64,000 nt of DNA from Achromobacter sp. Marseille-Q4962 (GCF_943737005.1 NZ_CALSFU010000009.1:124001-188000); one strand, 5' to 3'; positions 44,610 through 58,054 are shown, numbered from the stretch's first letter. Program-made: numbers and translations. Notes: generated by a model not told the origin, from the sequence alone.

Positions 44610-45334
44610 TTGCGGGTAGCCATCAGGTAGTTCACCGAGGTGTCCGAAGACAGGCTGTAGATCTGGGTGATGGGGTTGTACTGCATGCCGCGCATGCCCA
44701 CAGCCTGCAGGCCGGCGTCGCGCACCGCGGCCGCCAGCTCGCTGGGTTTGATGAACTGGTCGTAGGTGTGCGTGCCGCGGGGCAGCAGCTTGAGCACATA
44801 TTCGGCGCCGATGATGGCGTAGAGGAACGACTTGGGGTTGCGGTTCAGGGTGGAGAAGAACACCCAGCCGCCCGGCTTGGCGAGCGCGGCGCAGGCGCGC
44901 ACGATGGAGGAGGGGTCGGGCACGTGTTCCAGCATTTCCATGCAGGTGACCACGTCGTACTGCCCCGGCTGCTCGGCGGCCAGCTCTTCCACGGGCACCT
45001 TGCGGTATTCCACTTTCACGCCGGATTCCAGGCCGTGCAGGCGCGCCACCTTGAGCGACTTGTCGGCCAGGTCGATGCCGGTGACGTCGGCGCCGGCCCG
45101 CGCCATGGCTTCGGAGAGGATGCCGCCGCCGCAGCCTACGTCCAGCACCTTCTTGCCTGCCAGGCCGCCGGCGCATTCCTGTATCCATTCGAGCCGCAGC
45201 GGGTTGATGGCGTGCAGCGGCTTGAATTCGCTTTCGGGATCCCACCAGCGGCTGGCCAGGGCGCTGAACTTGTCCAGTTCGGCCTGGTCGGCATTGACGG
45301 GGGCGCGGGCGGAATCGGGAGTCTGGGTGGTCAT
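44606..45334 (-). CDS. ubiG: bifunctional ubiquinone O-methyltransferase UbiG
   Basis: UbiG carries out both O-methylation steps of ubiquinone synthesis with SAM. The 242-residue protein has the family start [20 protein letters not shown] and [11 protein letters not shown]. The SAM-binding motif I is [19 protein letters not shown] and motif II is [16 protein letters not shown]. The end [15 protein letters not shown] is also typical. The ATG at 45334 gives [10 protein letters not shown]. It is co-transcribed with gph and lies downstream of the ompA terminator. Confidence 0.94.
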   Translation of the reverse strand: MTTQTPDSARAPVNADQAELDKFSALASRWWDPESEFKPLHAINPLRLEWIQECAGGLAGKKVLDVGCGGGILSEAMARAGADVTGIDLADKSLKVARLHGLESGVKVEYRKVPVEELAAEQPGQYDVVTCMEMLEHVPDPSSIVRACAALAKPGGWVFFSTLNRNPKSFLYAIIGAEYVLKLLPRGTHTYDQFIKPSELAAAVRDAGLQAVGMRGMQYNPITQIYSLSSDTSVNYLMATRK

Positions 45335-45441
45335 GGGCGGTCAGGCTGGGGGAAGGCATCGGCGCGCGGCGGGCCGGCCTCGCTGCGCCGCGTCTTGCGC
45401 GGGAGCCGGCCGGCCATGCACCGGCATGGTGCGCGCGGGGC

Positions 45442-45471
45442 GAAAAAAAGGCCTCGCAGTGCGAGGCCTTT
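45442..45471 (-). terminator. Rho-independent terminator of ompA
   Basis: On the minus strand an 11-bp stem (AAAGGCCTCGC with GCGAGGCCTTT, 3-base loop) runs into seven T. It is 20 bases beyond the ompA stop and fits the need of a highly expressed gene for a firm end. Confidence 0.9.
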
Positions 45472-45490
45472 ATTGTAGCGAGTCCGCCGA

Positions 45491-46084
45491 TTACTTGCGG
45501 GTGCCCACGATTTCGATTTCCACGCGACGGTTCTGGGCGCGGCCCTGAGCGGTCTTGTTGGAAGCGATCGGGTTCAGCTCGCCCTTGCCTTCCGTGTAGA
45601 TACGGTTGGGATCGATGCCCTTGCTGACCAGGTAGGCCTTGACCGAAGCGGCGCGGCGCTCGGACAGCTTCTGGTTGTAGGCTTCGGTACCGATCGAGTC
45701 GGTGTGGCCGACGGCGATGATGGTTTCCAGATCGATGCCTTGGGCTTGCTGGGCGACTTGATCCAGCAGTTGACGGCCTTCGGGCTTCAGGGTCGATTTG
45801 TCGAAGTCGAAGAACGTGTCGGCGTTGAAGACGACCTTCGCAGCCATCGGAGCGGGCTTCGGCTTTTGTTGCGCAACCGGAACGCCGTCGCAGCCGGGGA
45901 TGCCGGTAGCCGGGGTCCAGAAGGCATCGCGCCAGCAGAGTTCGTTCGTGCCGTTCTTCCAGACGTCACCGAACGGGTTGCGCCAGTTGTCCACCGTCTG
46001 GGGATACGACTGGGCCGAGGCTACACCAGAGGCCGTGACGGCGGCGAAGGCGAGCGCCAGAGCGAATTTGGAGGGTTTGTTCAT
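45491..46084 (-). CDS. ompA: OmpA-family outer membrane protein
   Basis: This is a 197-residue protein of the short OmpA type found in Bordetella. The signal peptide is cleaved after ASAQS. A short spacer with two Cys (NELCWRD and IPGCDG, likely a disulfide) follows instead of a full eight-strand barrel. A Lys/Pro hinge (QQKPKPAPM) leads to the OmpA C-terminal domain. That domain has FFDFDKSTLKPEG, VGHTDSIGTEAYNQKLSERR with the peptidoglycan-binding Asp and Arg, and NRRVEIEIVG. It ties the outer membrane to the cell wall. Codon use is less GC-extreme than in its neighbours, which suggests high expression. A strong promoter and a strong terminator flank it. Confidence 0.93.
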   Translation of the reverse strand: MNKPSKFALALAFAAVTASGVASAQSYPQTVDNWRNPFGDVWKNGTNELCWRDAFWTPATGIPGCDGVPVAQQKPKPAPMAAKVVFNADTFFDFDKSTLKPEGRQLLDQVAQQAQGIDLETIIAVGHTDSIGTEAYNQKLSERRAASVKAYLVSKGIDPNRIYTEGKGELNPIASNKTAQGRAQNRRVEIEIVGTRK

Positions 46085-46159
46085 GTTTCTCCTCGTTGAG
46101 CTTGAAGCTGGATAAGTGACTCGCAGCGAACCCCCGCCGCATATCAGGAAAACGGGGCC

Positions 46160-46187
46160 AGTATAGCAACGCCAAGAGCTGGTTCAA
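46160..46187 (-). promoter_or_regulatory. sigma-70 promoter of ompA
   Basis: On the minus strand TTGAAC (46182-46187) and TATACT (46160-46165) are 16 bases apart, a near-consensus promoter. The leader is about 70 bases and ends with the ribosome-binding site GAGGAG before the ATG. Confidence 0.7.
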
Positions 46188-46497
46188 AGGAATAGCTACT
46201 GGGTTTCCTGCGTGCTGGAAACAATCTTAAGGCATTTGGGGGCCTTTGGCTTCCCTGCACAGCCGCATTAATGCTGGATATGACGATTTGGGCGCTCCAC
46301 CCGGCGGAGCGTGTTGGTTTTTGACAACAGGGGTGGCGGGACGGGTCTGGCCGACGCCCGGCCCCCCGATCCGGCCGGCGGCTTGCCGGCCGGCCCGCGC
46401 CCTCTGGCGGCGCGCGGAGTCCGCCGCGGAATCGAATGATAGAATTTCCTGTTTGCCCGGCCCGGGTTCCTTCTTACACGATTCTGTCGTTAACTAT
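46188..46497. other. 310-base gap upstream of gyrA
   Basis: No gene is supported here, though the gyrA frame stays open to 46246. A TAGAAT hexamer at 46440-46445, about 50 bases before the gyrA start, is a possible -10, but no good -35 lies 17 bases upstream of it. A small AAGGC/GCCTT hairpin is near 46231. Confidence 0.4.
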
Positions 46498-49145
<2,648 letters not shown>

Positions 49146-49146
<1 letters not shown>

Positions 49147-50276
49147 TGGCCCGCCCCTGGAATTTCTCGGCCGGCCCCTCGGCGCTGCCCGAGGTGGTGC
49201 TGCAGCAAGCCGCTGCGGAAATGCTGGACTGGCACGGCAGCGGCATGTCCGTGATGGAAATGAGCCATCGCGGCAAGCATTTCGTGCAGATCTGCGACGA
49301 GGCGGAAGCCGACCTGCGCGACCTGCTCGATCTTCCGGCCGACTACGCCGTCATGTTCATGCAGGGCGGCGGTTCCGGGGAAAACGCCATCGTTCCCATG
49401 AACCTCATGGGGCGGCGCGGCACGCCGGCGGCCGATTTCGTCGTGACCGGCCACTGGTCCAAGCGTTCGCACGCCGAGGCCCGCCGCTACGGCGACGCCC
49501 AGGTCGCGGCGTCCAGCGCCGAGGCCGTCACGCTCGACGGCCGCCAGCAGGCGCCGTTTTCCTGGGTGCCCGAGCCCGGCGCCTGGCGCGTGCGCAAGGA
49601 ATCCGCCTACCTGCACCTGTGCAGCAACGAAACCATCGGCGGCGTGGAGTTCATGGACTGGCCCGACATGGCCGCGCTGGGCGCGCCCGATGTGCCGCTG
49701 GTGGTGGACGCCTCCTCGCATTTCCTGTCGCGTCCCATGGACGTCACCCGCTGCGGCCTGCTGTTCGCCGGTGCGCAGAAGAACGCCGGCCCGGCCGGCG
49801 TCACCGTGGTGATCGCCCGGCGCGACCTCATCGGCCATGCGCTGCCCATCTGCCCTTCGGCCTTCGACTACGCCAACGTGGCCGCCGAGCACTCGCGCTA
49901 CAACACGCCGCCCACGTTCGCCATCTACGTGGCGGGCCTGGTGTTCAAGTGGGTGAAGGCCAACGGCGGGGTGGCGGGCATGGAAGCGGCCAACAAGGCC
50001 AAGGCCGAACTGCTCTACGGCTATCTGGACGGCACCGATTTCTACCGCAATCCGGTGCACGTGCCGGTGCGCTCGCGGATGAACGTGCCCTTCGTGCTGC
50101 GCGACGAATCGCTCAATGACGCCTTCCTGCAGGGCGCCGAGGCGGCCGGCCTGACGCAGCTCAAGGGCCACAAGAGCGTCGGCGGCATGCGCGCCTCCAT
50201 CTACAATGCCGTTCCGCTGGCCGGGGTGCAGGCCCTGGTCGAGTACCTGAAGGAATTCGAGCGTCGCTATGGATGA
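49146..50276 (+). CDS. serC: phosphoserine aminotransferase
   Basis: This PLP enzyme makes phosphoserine from 3-phosphohydroxypyruvate, and also serves pyridoxal synthesis. The 376-residue protein begins with the family signature [33 protein letters not shown] and the PLP Lys212 in [13 protein letters not shown] are in place, as are the end blocks [16 protein letters not shown] and [14 protein letters not shown]. The ATG shares one base with the gyrA stop. The stop overlaps pheA by 8 bases. The order serC-pheA-hisC-tyrA-aroA is a classic mixed operon. Confidence 0.96.
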
Positions 50277-51354
50277 GTCACTGCAGCGCAAGCTGCTTCC
50301 CCTGCGCGAGCGCATCGACGCGCTCGACGCGCAGATCCTCGACCTGCTGTGCCAGCGCGCCCGCGCCGCGCAGGAAGTGGGCGAGGCCAAGCATGCGGCC
50401 CAGGCCGACGGGCCCGTGCTGCGTCCCGAGCGCGAGGCCGAGGTCATCCGCCGGCTGCAGCAGCTCAATGCCGGACCGTTTCCCAATGCCGGCGTGGCCG
50501 CCGTCTGGACCGAGATCATTTCCGCCTGCCGCGGCCTGGAGCGGGGCATGACCGTCGCGTATCTGGGGCCGCAGGGGTCGTTCTCCGAACAGGCAGCCAT
50601 GGAGCATTTCGGCCACGCGGTGCAGTCGCTGCCATGCCCCTCGTTCGATGAGGTCTTCCGCGCCGTCGAGGCGGGGCAGGCCGACGTGGGCATGGTGCCG
50701 GTGGAAAACTCCACCGAAGGCGCGGTCAACCGCAGCCTGGACCTGCTGCTCAATACGCCGCTCAAGATCCTGGGCGAGCGCTCGCTGGTGATCCGCCACT
50801 GCCTGATGACGCAATCGGGCACCATGGACGGCATCAAGACCATTTCCGCGCATCCGCAGGCGCTGGCGCAGTGCCAGGGCTGGCTCACGCGCCACTATCC
50901 CGACCTCAACCGGGTGGCCGCCGCCAGCAATTCCGAGGCCGCGCGCGTGGCCGCGGAGAACGCTTCCGTGGCGGCCATCGCGGGCGAGGTCGCGGCGCCG
51001 GCCTGGAACCTGCGCATCGTCGAGGCCGGCATCCAGGACGATCCCCAGAACCGCACCCGCTTTCTCGCCATCGGCGACATCGAGCCCCTGCCCAGCGGCA
51101 AGGACAAGACCAGCCTCATCCTGGCGGTGCCCAACCGCGCCGGCGCGGTCTACGAAATGCTCGCGCCCCTGGCCGCCAACGGCGTGTCCATGACGCGTTT
51201 CGAGTCCCGTCCGGCGCGCACCGGCCAGTGGGAGTACTACTTCTACGTCGACGTGCTGGGCCACCGCAACGATCCCAATGTCGCGAGCGCCCTGGCCGCC
51301 CTGCAGGCGCAGGTCGCCTTTTTCAAGGTGCTGGGTTCGTACCCGGCGCAATAA
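50269..51354 (+). CDS. pheA: bifunctional chorismate mutase / prephenate dehydratase
   Basis: This enzyme leads chorismate to phenylpyruvate for phenylalanine synthesis. The 361-residue protein has an N-terminal AroQ-type chorismate mutase (about 1-90, [19 protein letters not shown]). The prephenate dehydratase domain (about 95-270) starts [20 protein letters not shown] and has the key Thr in [16 protein letters not shown]-type sequence. The C-terminal ACT domain (about 280-360) contains [18 protein letters not shown], the site for feedback by phenylalanine. The start overlaps the end of serC. Confidence 0.96.
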   Translation: MDESLQRKLLPLRERIDALDAQILDLLCQRARAAQEVGEAKHAAQADGPVLRPEREAEVIRRLQQLNAGPFPNAGVAAVWTEIISACRGLERGMTVAYLGPQGSFSEQAAMEHFGHAVQSLPCPSFDEVFRAVEAGQADVGMVPVENSTEGAVNRSLDLLLNTPLKILGERSLVIRHCLMTQSGTMDGIKTISAHPQALAQCQGWLTRHYPDLNRVAAASNSEAARVAAENASVAAIAGEVAAPAWNLRIVEAGIQDDPQNRTRFLAIGDIEPLPSGKDKTSLILAVPNRAGAVYEMLAPLAANGVSMTRFESRPARTGQWEYYFYVDVLGHRNDPNVASALAALQAQVAFFKVLGSYPAQ

Positions 51355-51363
51355 GCCACCACC

Positions 51364-52485
51364 ATGACCACCGCATCCAAGCCCCTCGTCGCTCCCCGGC
51401 ACGTCAGCGCTATCGCGCCGTACCAGGCCGGCAAGCCCATCGAAGAACTGGCCCGCGAGTTCGGGCTGGATCCCGCCGGCATCGTCAAGCTCGCGTCCAA
51501 CGAAAATCCGCTGGGCATGCCCGAGTCGGCCCGCAAGGCCATGCTGGCCGCGGCCGAGTCGCTCGCGCGCTATCCCGATCCCAATGGCTTCGACCTGAAG
51601 GCGGCGCTGTCCCAGCGCTACGGCGTGCCGGCAAGCTGGATCACCCTGGGCAACGGCTCGAACGACATCCTCGAGATCGCGGCCCTGGCGCTGCTGGAGC
51701 CGGGCGCCTCGGCCGTCTACGCGCAGCATTCCTTCGCCGTCTACCGCCTGGCGACGCAGGCCCGGGGCGCGCGCCACATCGTGGTGCCCGCGCGCGATTA
51801 CGGGCACGATCTGGACGCCATGTTCGAGGCCATTGCCGACGACACGCGCCTGGTGTTCATCGCCAACCCCAACAATCCCACCGGCACCTTCGTGCCGGGC
51901 GACCGCGTCGCCGCCTTCCTGGAGCGCGTGCACGAGACGCACGGCGACCGCGTCACCGTGGTGCTGGACGAGGCCTACAACGAATACCTCGACCCCGAGC
52001 TGCGCTTCGACAGCACGGACCTGGTGCGCCGCTACGCCAACCTGATCGTCTCGCGCACCTTTTCCAAGGCCTATGGGCTGGCCGGCCTGCGCGTGGGCTT
52101 CGCCGTGGCGCAGCCCGCGCTGACCGATCTGCTCAACCGCGTGCGCCAGCCGTTCAACGTGAACACGCTGGCCCAGGCCGCGGCCATCGCCGCCCTGGCC
52201 GACGCCGACTATCTCCAGCGCGCCTACGAATCCAACAAGGCCGGCAAGGCCCAGCTCTGCGCCGCTTTCGAGCGGCTCGGACTGCGCTACGTGCCCAGCT
52301 ACGGCAACTTCGTCCTGGTGCGCGTCGGCGACGCCCCGCGCATCAACCTCGAACTGCTCAAGCGCGGCGTCATCGTGCGTCCCGTCGCCGGCGACGGCTT
52401 GCCCGAGTGGCTGCGCGTCACCATCGGCCTGCCGCAGGAAAACGCGCGCTTCATCGAGGCGCTCGAGGCGGTTCTGGAGGAATGA
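51364..52485 (+). CDS. hisC: histidinol-phosphate / aromatic aminotransferase HisC
   Basis: This is a 373-residue class I PLP aminotransferase. Signatures are KLASNENPLGMPESARKA, the aromatic box around PNNPTGTFV and the PLP Lys235 in SRTFSKAYGLAGLRVGF. The N-terminal YQAGKPIEELAREFGLDP is typical of the HisC2 type that lies in aromatic operons. It may therefore transaminate both imidazole acetol phosphate and phenylpyruvate or hydroxyphenylpyruvate. Context between pheA and tyrA supports the aromatic role, and no other his genes are near. It overlaps tyrA by four bases (ATGA). Confidence 0.93.
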   Translation: MTTASKPLVAPRHVSAIAPYQAGKPIEELAREFGLDPAGIVKLASNENPLGMPESARKAMLAAAESLARYPDPNGFDLKAALSQRYGVPASWITLGNGSNDILEIAALALLEPGASAVYAQHSFAVYRLATQARGARHIVVPARDYGHDLDAMFEAIADDTRLVFIANPNNPTGTFVPGDRVAAFLERVHETHGDRVTVVLDEAYNEYLDPELRFDSTDLVRRYANLIVSRTFSKAYGLAGLRVGFAVAQPALTDLLNRVRQPFNVNTLAQAAAIAALADADYLQRAYESNKAGKAQLCAAFERLGLRYVPSYGNFVLVRVGDAPRINLELLKRGVIVRPVAGDGLPEWLRVTIGLPQENARFIEALEAVLEE

Positions 52486-53390
52486 GCACCGCACGGCCGC
52501 CCGAAGGCGCTGACGGCGGGGCCGCCGCTCCCCTGATTCCCGTGCTGGCCGTGGCCGGCGTGGGCCTCATCGGCGGATCGTTCGCCGCCGCGCTGCGCCA
52601 GGCGGGGCAGGTAGGCCGGGTGCTGGGCGTGGGGCGCAATCCCGCGTCGCTGGAGCGCGCCGTCGCGCTGGGGCTCATCGACGAGGCCGTCAGCGCCGAA
52701 AACGCGGCGGCCCGGGCCGACCTGGTCATGCTGGCCACGCCCGTCGGCGCCCTCGGGGACACGCTGCGGCGCATGTTGCCGCACTTGCGGCCCGGCGCGC
52801 TGCTCACCGACGCCGGCAGCACGAAAAGCGAAGTCATCGCCGCGGCCCGCCAGGCGCTGGGGGGGCAGATCGGATGCTTCGTGCCCGGCCACCCCATCGC
52901 GGGCGCGGAGCGCACGGGCCCGGAAGCCGCCGATCCCGGCCTGTACCGCGGGCGGCGCGTCATCCTCACCCCGCTGCCCGAAAACAGCGCTGGCGACGTT
53001 GCGCGGGTGGCCCGGGCCTGGGAGGCCTGCGGCGCGCGGGTTTCGGACATGGACGCCGACGCGCACGACCGCGTCCTCGCGTCCGTCAGCCATTTGCCGC
53101 ACTTGCTTTCCGCCGTCTACATGGAGCAGGTCGCCCGCGCCGGCGACGCGCGGCTGCGGCTCGACACCGCGGGCAGCGGTTTCCGCGATTTCACCCGCAT
53201 CGCGGCGGGCTCGCCGGAAATGTGGCGCGACATCTTCCTGTCGAACCGGGAGGCCATGCTGCAAGAGCTGGCCGGCCTGCGCGCCGGGCTCGACCGCGCC
53301 GAGCGGGCCATCGCCGAGGGCGACGGCGAAGCGCTGCTGGCGCAACTGGATACGGCGGCGCAGGCGCGCCGCTCGTGGCGCAAGGAGTAA
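52482..53390 (+). CDS. tyrA: prephenate dehydrogenase
   Basis: This NAD-dependent enzyme converts prephenate to 4-hydroxyphenylpyruvate for tyrosine. The 302-residue protein has a Rossmann start [19 protein letters not shown], then [22 protein letters not shown], the catalytic region [12 protein letters not shown], and [12 protein letters not shown] with a substrate His. The end contains [19 protein letters not shown]. There is no fused mutase or ACT domain. A short, polar N-terminal stretch of about 18 residues precedes the fold. It is coupled with hisC and followed two bases later by aroA. Confidence 0.94.
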   Translation: MSTARPPEGADGGAAAPLIPVLAVAGVGLIGGSFAAALRQAGQVGRVLGVGRNPASLERAVALGLIDEAVSAENAAARADLVMLATPVGALGDTLRRMLPHLRPGALLTDAGSTKSEVIAAARQALGGQIGCFVPGHPIAGAERTGPEAADPGLYRGRRVILTPLPENSAGDVARVARAWEACGARVSDMDADAHDRVLASVSHLPHLLSAVYMEQVARAGDARLRLDTAGSGFRDFTRIAAGSPEMWRDIFLSNREAMLQELAGLRAGLDRAERAIAEGDGEALLAQLDTAAQARRSWRKE

Positions 53391-53392
53391 TC

Positions 53393-54715
53393 ATGGGCGC
53401 ATTGCCTTATCTCGACCTGCCCCGCGCGCGCCGCGCGCAGGGCACGATGGCCCTGCCGGGCTCCAAGAGCATTTCCAACCGCGTGCTGCTGCTGGCGGCG
53501 CTGGCGCAAGGACGCTGCGACATCACCGGCCTGCTCGACTCCGACGACACCCGGGTCATGCTGGGCGCGCTGCGCCAGCTCGGCGTGACGGTGTCCGAGC
53601 CGCAGCAGGGGCGGGTCACCGTGGAAGGCGTGCGGCGGTTTCCCGTCGAAAGCGCGGACCTGTTCATGGGCAACGCCGGCACCGCGATCCGGCCGCTGAC
53701 GGCCGCGCTGGCGGTAATGGGCGGCGACTACCGACTGTCCGGCGTGCCGCGCATGCACGAGCGGCCCATCGGCGATCTGGTCGACGCGCTCGCGGCCCTG
53801 GGGGCCGAAGTGGAGTACCTGGGACAGGCCGGCTATCCGCCGCTGCGCATCGGCCGCGGCGCGCTGAAGGCCGGCGCCGTCGCGCGCGTGCAGGGTTCGG
53901 TGTCCAGCCAGTTCCTCACCGCCTTGCTGCTGGCCGCGCCCGTGCTGGTGGGCCGGACGGGCCAGGCCGTCGGCATCGAAGTCGCCGGCGAGCTCATCTC
54001 CAAGCCCTATATCGAAATCACCCTCAACCTGATGGCGCGCTTCGGCGTGCAGGTCCGGCGCGAGGGCTGGAGCCGCTTCACCGTGGAGGCGGACGCGGTC
54101 TACCGCAGCCCGGGCCGCATCGCGGTGGAAGGCGATGCGTCCACCGCGTCGTATTTCCTGGCGCTGGGCGCGATCGGCGGCGGTCCGGTGCGCGTGACCG
54201 GCGTGGGCGCAGACAGCATCCAGGGCGACGTGGCGTTCGCCGACACCCTGGCTGCCATGGGCGCCAGGGTGGAATACGGCCCCGGCTGGATCGAGGTGAC
54301 GGGCGTGCGCGTGGCCGAGGGCGGCAAGCTCAAGGCGTTCGACACCGATTTCAACCTCATTCCCGACGCTGCCATGACCGCGGCGGCGCTGGCCCTCTAC
54401 GCCGACGGCCCGTGCCGCCTGCGCAACATCGGCAGCTGGCGGGTCAAGGAAACCGACCGCATCCACGCCATGCAGACCGAGCTGGAGAAGCTGGGCGCGG
54501 TCGTGGAATCGGGGCCGGATTGGCTGCGCGTGACGCCGCCCGCCGAAGGCGGCTGGCGCGACGCGCACATCGGCACCTGGGACGACCACCGCATGGCCAT
54601 GTGTTTTTCGCTCGCGGCCTTCGGCCCGGCGGCGGTGCGCATCCTGGATCCGGGTTGCGTGAGCAAGACCTTCCCGGGTTACTTTGACGTCTACGCCGGC
54701 CTGGTGTCGGCCTAA
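53393..54715 (+). CDS. aroA: 3-phosphoshikimate 1-carboxyvinyltransferase (EPSP synthase)
   Basis: AroA joins phosphoenolpyruvate to shikimate 3-phosphate in the shikimate pathway. The 440-residue protein has the signatures [35 protein letters not shown] and [13 protein letters not shown]. Later blocks are [34 protein letters not shown] and [18 protein letters not shown]. The sequence fits the class I, glyphosate-sensitive type. The ATG at 53393 has AAGGAG just before it. It is part of the aromatic operon and is followed by cmk after 88 bases. Confidence 0.97.
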   Translation: MGALPYLDLPRARRAQGTMALPGSKSISNRVLLLAALAQGRCDITGLLDSDDTRVMLGALRQLGVTVSEPQQGRVTVEGVRRFPVESADLFMGNAGTAIRPLTAALAVMGGDYRLSGVPRMHERPIGDLVDALAALGAEVEYLGQAGYPPLRIGRGALKAGAVARVQGSVSSQFLTALLLAAPVLVGRTGQAVGIEVAGELISKPYIEITLNLMARFGVQVRREGWSRFTVEADAVYRSPGRIAVEGDASTASYFLALGAIGGGPVRVTGVGADSIQGDVAFADTLAAMGARVEYGPGWIEVTGVRVAEGGKLKAFDTDFNLIPDAAMTAAALALYADGPCRLRNIGSWRVKETDRIHAMQTELEKLGAVVESGPDWLRVTPPAEGGWRDAHIGTWDDHRMAMCFSLAAFGPAAVRILDPGCVSKTFPGYFDVYAGLVSA

Positions 54716-54803
54716 TAAGGGCGCGCCGGCGCACCCTGGGGCCGGCGGCCTTGATTGCAAACAGACTTTCGGGTGCGCGGCAAGGCGCGCCCTTGCGAGA
54801 ACC

Positions 54804-55490
54804 ATGACAGCGATTCTTCCGGAGCATGTTCCGGTCATAACCATCGACGGCCCCACCGCCTCGGGCAAGGGCACCGTGGCGCACCGCGTCGCCAAGGCGC
54901 TGGGCTGGTCCGTGCTGGACAGCGGCGCGCTCTACCGGCTGACCGCGCTGGCCGCGCTGCGTCGCGGTGTGCCGGCCGACGACGAGCCCGCGGTGGCGCG
55001 GGTGGCCCAGGCCCTCGACGTCCGGTTCGACGGCCCCCACGTCTACTTGGACGGCGCGGAGGCCAGCCACGACATCCGCCGCGAGGAAGTCGGCAATTTC
55101 GCCTCGCGCGTGGCCGCGTTTCCCGGCGTGCGGCAGGCGCTGCTCGAGCGCCAGCGGGTTTTCCGCCAGCCGCCGGGCCTGGTGGCGGACGGCCGCGACA
55201 TGGGCACCGTGGTGTTCCCGGACGCGGTCCTGAAGGTCTTCCTGGTGGCCGACGTGGTGGCGCGGGCCGAAAGGCGCCGTAAGCAGTTGATCGAAAAGGG
55301 AATTTCTGCTAACCTGGATGACCTTTTGCGGGATATGCGCGAGCGGGACGCCCGCGATACCCAGCGCGCCGCGGCGCCGCTGGCTCCCGCGCCGGATGCG
55401 CGAATCCTGGATTCGTCGAATCTGACGATCGCCGAAACCGTGCAGGCCATTCTCGATTTCTGGCGCGAGGCCGGAGCGGGGGCAGCGTAA
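54804..55490 (+). CDS. cmk: cytidylate kinase
   Basis: This enzyme phosphorylates CMP and dCMP to the diphosphates with ATP. The 228-residue protein has the P-loop [36 protein letters not shown], the CMP-binding insert and [15 protein letters not shown]. The lid region is [15 protein letters not shown] and the end shows [15 protein letters not shown]. The ATG at 54804 fits the family start; a longer frame into the aroA spacer was rejected. The order aroA-cmk-rpsA-ihfB is well conserved in proteobacteria. Confidence 0.96.
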   Translation: MTAILPEHVPVITIDGPTASGKGTVAHRVAKALGWSVLDSGALYRLTALAALRRGVPADDEPAVARVAQALDVRFDGPHVYLDGAEASHDIRREEVGNFASRVAAFPGVRQALLERQRVFRQPPGLVADGRDMGTVVFPDAVLKVFLVADVVARAERRRKQLIEKGISANLDDLLRDMRERDARDTQRAAAPLAPAPDARILDSSNLTIAETVQAILDFWREAGAGAA

Positions 55491-55861
55491 AAGCGTCAAC
55501 GGCGAAATAAGGGTGAAGGGCAAGAGCAAAAGGTAAGGGGTAAGGGCGCACCGGGCACGACAGCCTGTTGCTGCGCCGGCCCGGCGCCTGGTGCCACGAT
55601 TTTCCGCCTTCGGGCGGGCGCGGATGCGCCGAAAAGGCGGTCCGCATCATGCAGTGCCCCGCGGTGTCCCGCAGCTTCCGGCAAGCGCCGGTTTCATGCG
55701 GAGCGTTCCGCGGGTGGTTTTTCCGGCCCTGTTTCCGCCAGGGCGCCGTTGCCGGCTCTTCTTGCCGGGGCGTTCGCGGGCAGGTGTTTTCACTCCACTG
55801 TGGCGGGCAATCCGCTGCGGTGTGTTTTTAACGGCCATCCGGCCCAATGGATTTCAATCCC
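55491..55861 (+). promoter_or_regulatory. rpsA leader region with purine-rich block
   Basis: These 371 bases hold no supported gene. At 55505-55548 a purine-rich run carries four AAGGG units (starting at 55509, 55516, 55535 and 55542), like repeated ribosome-binding sites. A likely rpsA promoter and the site of S1 autoregulation should lie in this leader, but no clear -35/-10 pair was found. The AT-rich GTGTTTTTAACG near 55820 is a possible promoter remnant. Confidence 0.4.
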
Positions 55862-57574
55862 ATGTCTTCCGTTTCCACTACCGCTACCGGCGGCGAAAGC
55901 TTTGCCGATCTGTTTGCCGAGAGCCTCAAGAGCCAGGACATGAAGTCCGGCGAGGTCATCAGCGCCGAAGTCGTTCGCGTCGACCACAATTTCGTCGTCG
56001 TCAACGCCGGCCTGAAGTCCGAAGCCCTGATTCCCCTGGACGAGTTCCTGAACGACCAGGGCGAACTCGAAGTGCAACCCGGCGATTTCGTCTCGGTGGC
56101 CATCGATTCCCTGGAAAACGGCTATGGCGACACCATCCTGTCGCGTGACCGCGCCAAGCGCCTGTCGGCCTGGCTGCAACTGGAAAAGGCCCTCGAGAAC
56201 GGCGAGCTGGTCACCGGCACCATCACCGGCAAGGTGAAGGGCGGCCTGACCGTCATGACCAACGGCATCCGCGCGTTCCTGCCGGGTTCGCTGGTGGACC
56301 TGCGTCCGGTCAAGGACACCACCCCGTACGAAGGCAAGACCCTCGAATTCAAGGTCATCAAGCTCGACCGCAAGCGCAACAACGTCGTCCTGTCGCGTCG
56401 CCAGGTGCTGGAAGCCAGCATGGGCGAAGAGCGCCAGAAGCTGCTCGAAACCCTGCACGAAGGCGCAGTGGTCAAGGGCGTGGTCAAGAACATCACCGAC
56501 TACGGCGCGTTCGTTGACCTGGGCGGCATCGACGGCCTGCTGCACATCACCGACATGGCCTGGCGCCGTGTCCGCCACCCCTCCGAAGTCCTGCAAGTGG
56601 GCCAGGAAGTCGAAGCCAAGGTGCTCAAGTTCGACCAGGAAAAGAGCCGCGTCTCGCTGGGCGTCAAGCAACTGGGCGAAGACCCGTGGGTGGGTCTGGC
56701 CCGCCGCTATCCGCAAGGCACCCGCCTGTTCGGCAAGGTCACCAACCTGACCGACTACGGCGCGTTCGTCGAAGTGGAAGCCGGCATCGAAGGCCTGGTG
56801 CACGTGTCCGAAATGGACTGGACCAACAAGAACGTCGATCCGCGCAAGGTCGTGACCCTGGGCGAAGAAGTCGAAGTCATGGTCCTCGAGATCGACGAAG
56901 ACCGTCGCCGCATCTCGCTGGGCATGAAGCAGTGCCGCCAGAACCCGTGGGAAGAGTTCGCCACGAACTTCAAGCGCGGCGACAAGGTCCGCGGCGCCAT
57001 CAAGTCGATCACCGACTTCGGCGTGTTCGTCGGCCTGCCCGGCGGCATCGACGGCCTGGTCCACCTGTCCGACCTGTCGTGGACGGAATCGGGCGAAGAA
57101 GCCGTGCGCAACTTCAAGAAGGGCGACGAGATCGAAGCCGTGGTCCTGGGCATCGACACCGACAAGGAGCGCATCTCGCTGGGCATCAAGCAGCTCGAAG
57201 GCGATCCGTTCAACAACTTCGTGGCCACCTACGACAAGGGCGCCGTGGTTCCGGGCACCATCAAGTCGGTCGAGCCCAAGGGCGCCGTCGTGACGCTGTC
57301 CGTGGACGTGGAAGGCTACCTGCGCGCCTCCGAGATCTCCTCGGGCCGCGTGGAAGACGCCACCACCGTGCTGAAGGCCGGCGAGAACATCGAAGCCATG
57401 ATCGTCAACATCGACCGCAAGACGCGCTCGATCCAGCTGTCGATCAAGGCCCGCGACAACGCCGAGACCGCCGAAACCATCCAGCGCATGTCTGAAGCCA
57501 GCGCCTCCTCGGGCACGACCAACCTCGGCGCGCTGCTGAAGGCCAAGCTGGACCAACAGCGCAACGACGGTTAA
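55862..57574 (+). CDS. rpsA: 30S ribosomal protein S1
   Basis: S1 brings mRNA to the small subunit. The 570-residue protein has six S1 domains, each with the repeated pattern around [18 protein letters not shown] or [10 protein letters not shown]. The first ([20 protein letters not shown]) and second bind the ribosome; domains three to six bind mRNA. The codon bias is notably uniform (CTG, GGC, AAG, ATC), as expected for a very highly expressed gene. Two in-frame ATGs exist. That at 55862 ([11 protein letters not shown]) matches the usual betaproteobacterial N-terminus; the other, at 55847, would add MDFNP. Neither has a good Shine-Dalgarno, which is typical of rpsA. Confidence 0.95.
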   Translation: MSSVSTTATGGESFADLFAESLKSQDMKSGEVISAEVVRVDHNFVVVNAGLKSEALIPLDEFLNDQGELEVQPGDFVSVAIDSLENGYGDTILSRDRAKRLSAWLQLEKALENGELVTGTITGKVKGGLTVMTNGIRAFLPGSLVDLRPVKDTTPYEGKTLEFKVIKLDRKRNNVVLSRRQVLEASMGEERQKLLETLHEGAVVKGVVKNITDYGAFVDLGGIDGLLHITDMAWRRVRHPSEVLQVGQEVEAKVLKFDQEKSRVSLGVKQLGEDPWVGLARRYPQGTRLFGKVTNLTDYGAFVEVEAGIEGLVHVSEMDWTNKNVDPRKVVTLGEEVEVMVLEIDEDRRRISLGMKQCRQNPWEEFATNFKRGDKVRGAIKSITDFGVFVGLPGGIDGLVHLSDLSWTESGEEAVRNFKKGDEIEAVVLGIDTDKERISLGIKQLEGDPFNNFVATYDKGAVVPGTIKSVEPKGAVVTLSVDVEGYLRASEISSGRVEDATTVLKAGENIEAMIVNIDRKTRSIQLSIKARDNAETAETIQRMSEASASSGTTNLGALLKAKLDQQRNDG

Positions 57575-57576
57575 TA

Positions 57577-57936
57577 GTGACCAAGTCGGAGCTGATCGCC
57601 GCCCTGGCGGCCCGCTATCCTCAGCTGGCCGCCCGCGACACCGATATCGCCGTCAAGACCGTTCTCGATGCCATGACCCAGGCCCTGGCCTCGGGCCAGC
57701 GCATCGAGATCCGGGGTTTCGGCAGTTTTTCGTTGTCGCGGCGATCCCCCCGCATCGGCCGCAATCCCAAGTCCGGCGAACAGGTGCTGGTGCCTGGCAA
57801 GCAGGTGCCGCACTTCAAGGCGGGCAAGGAATTGCGCGAGCGGGTGGATGTGGCTGGCGGCAACGAAGAGGACGCCTCATCCTCCGGATCGGGCGAGCCG
57901 ATGCCGTCCATGGTCAGTCTGCACGCCATGCATTGA
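57577..57936 (+). CDS. ihfB: integration host factor subunit beta
   Basis: This DNA-bending protein acts as a dimer with IhfA in replication, recombination and transcription. The start codon is GTG at 57577, only two bases after the rpsA stop, with no strong Shine-Dalgarno of its own; translational coupling is likely. The 119-residue product has the family core [30 protein letters not shown] and the DNA-binding arm [18 protein letters not shown], with the intercalating Pro of the arm. It ends with [12 protein letters not shown]. About 25 extra residues follow (acidic and Ser-rich, then Met/His), longer than E. coli IhfB (94). Confidence 0.93.
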   Translation: MTKSELIAALAARYPQLAARDTDIAVKTVLDAMTQALASGQRIEIRGFGSFSLSRRSPRIGRNPKSGEQVLVPGKQVPHFKAGKELRERVDVAGGNEEDASSSGSGEPMPSMVSLHAMH

Positions 57937-57981
57937 CGGCGCGGCAGTCGCGGCTGCCCCCGGGCAGATCCGACCGCGTGC

Positions 57982-58016
57982 AAAGCCCCTCGAATTTCCG
58001 AGGGGCTTTGTTTTTT
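57982..58016 (+). terminator. Rho-independent terminator of rpsA-ihfB
   Basis: An 11-bp stem (AAAGCCCCTCG with CGAGGGGCTTT, 6-base AATTTC loop) is followed by G and six T. It lies 46 bases after the ihfB stop. Confidence 0.9.
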
Positions 58017-58054
58017 CCGGCCGACCATGTTCCGGCGATCGTCTTGCCGGCGCT

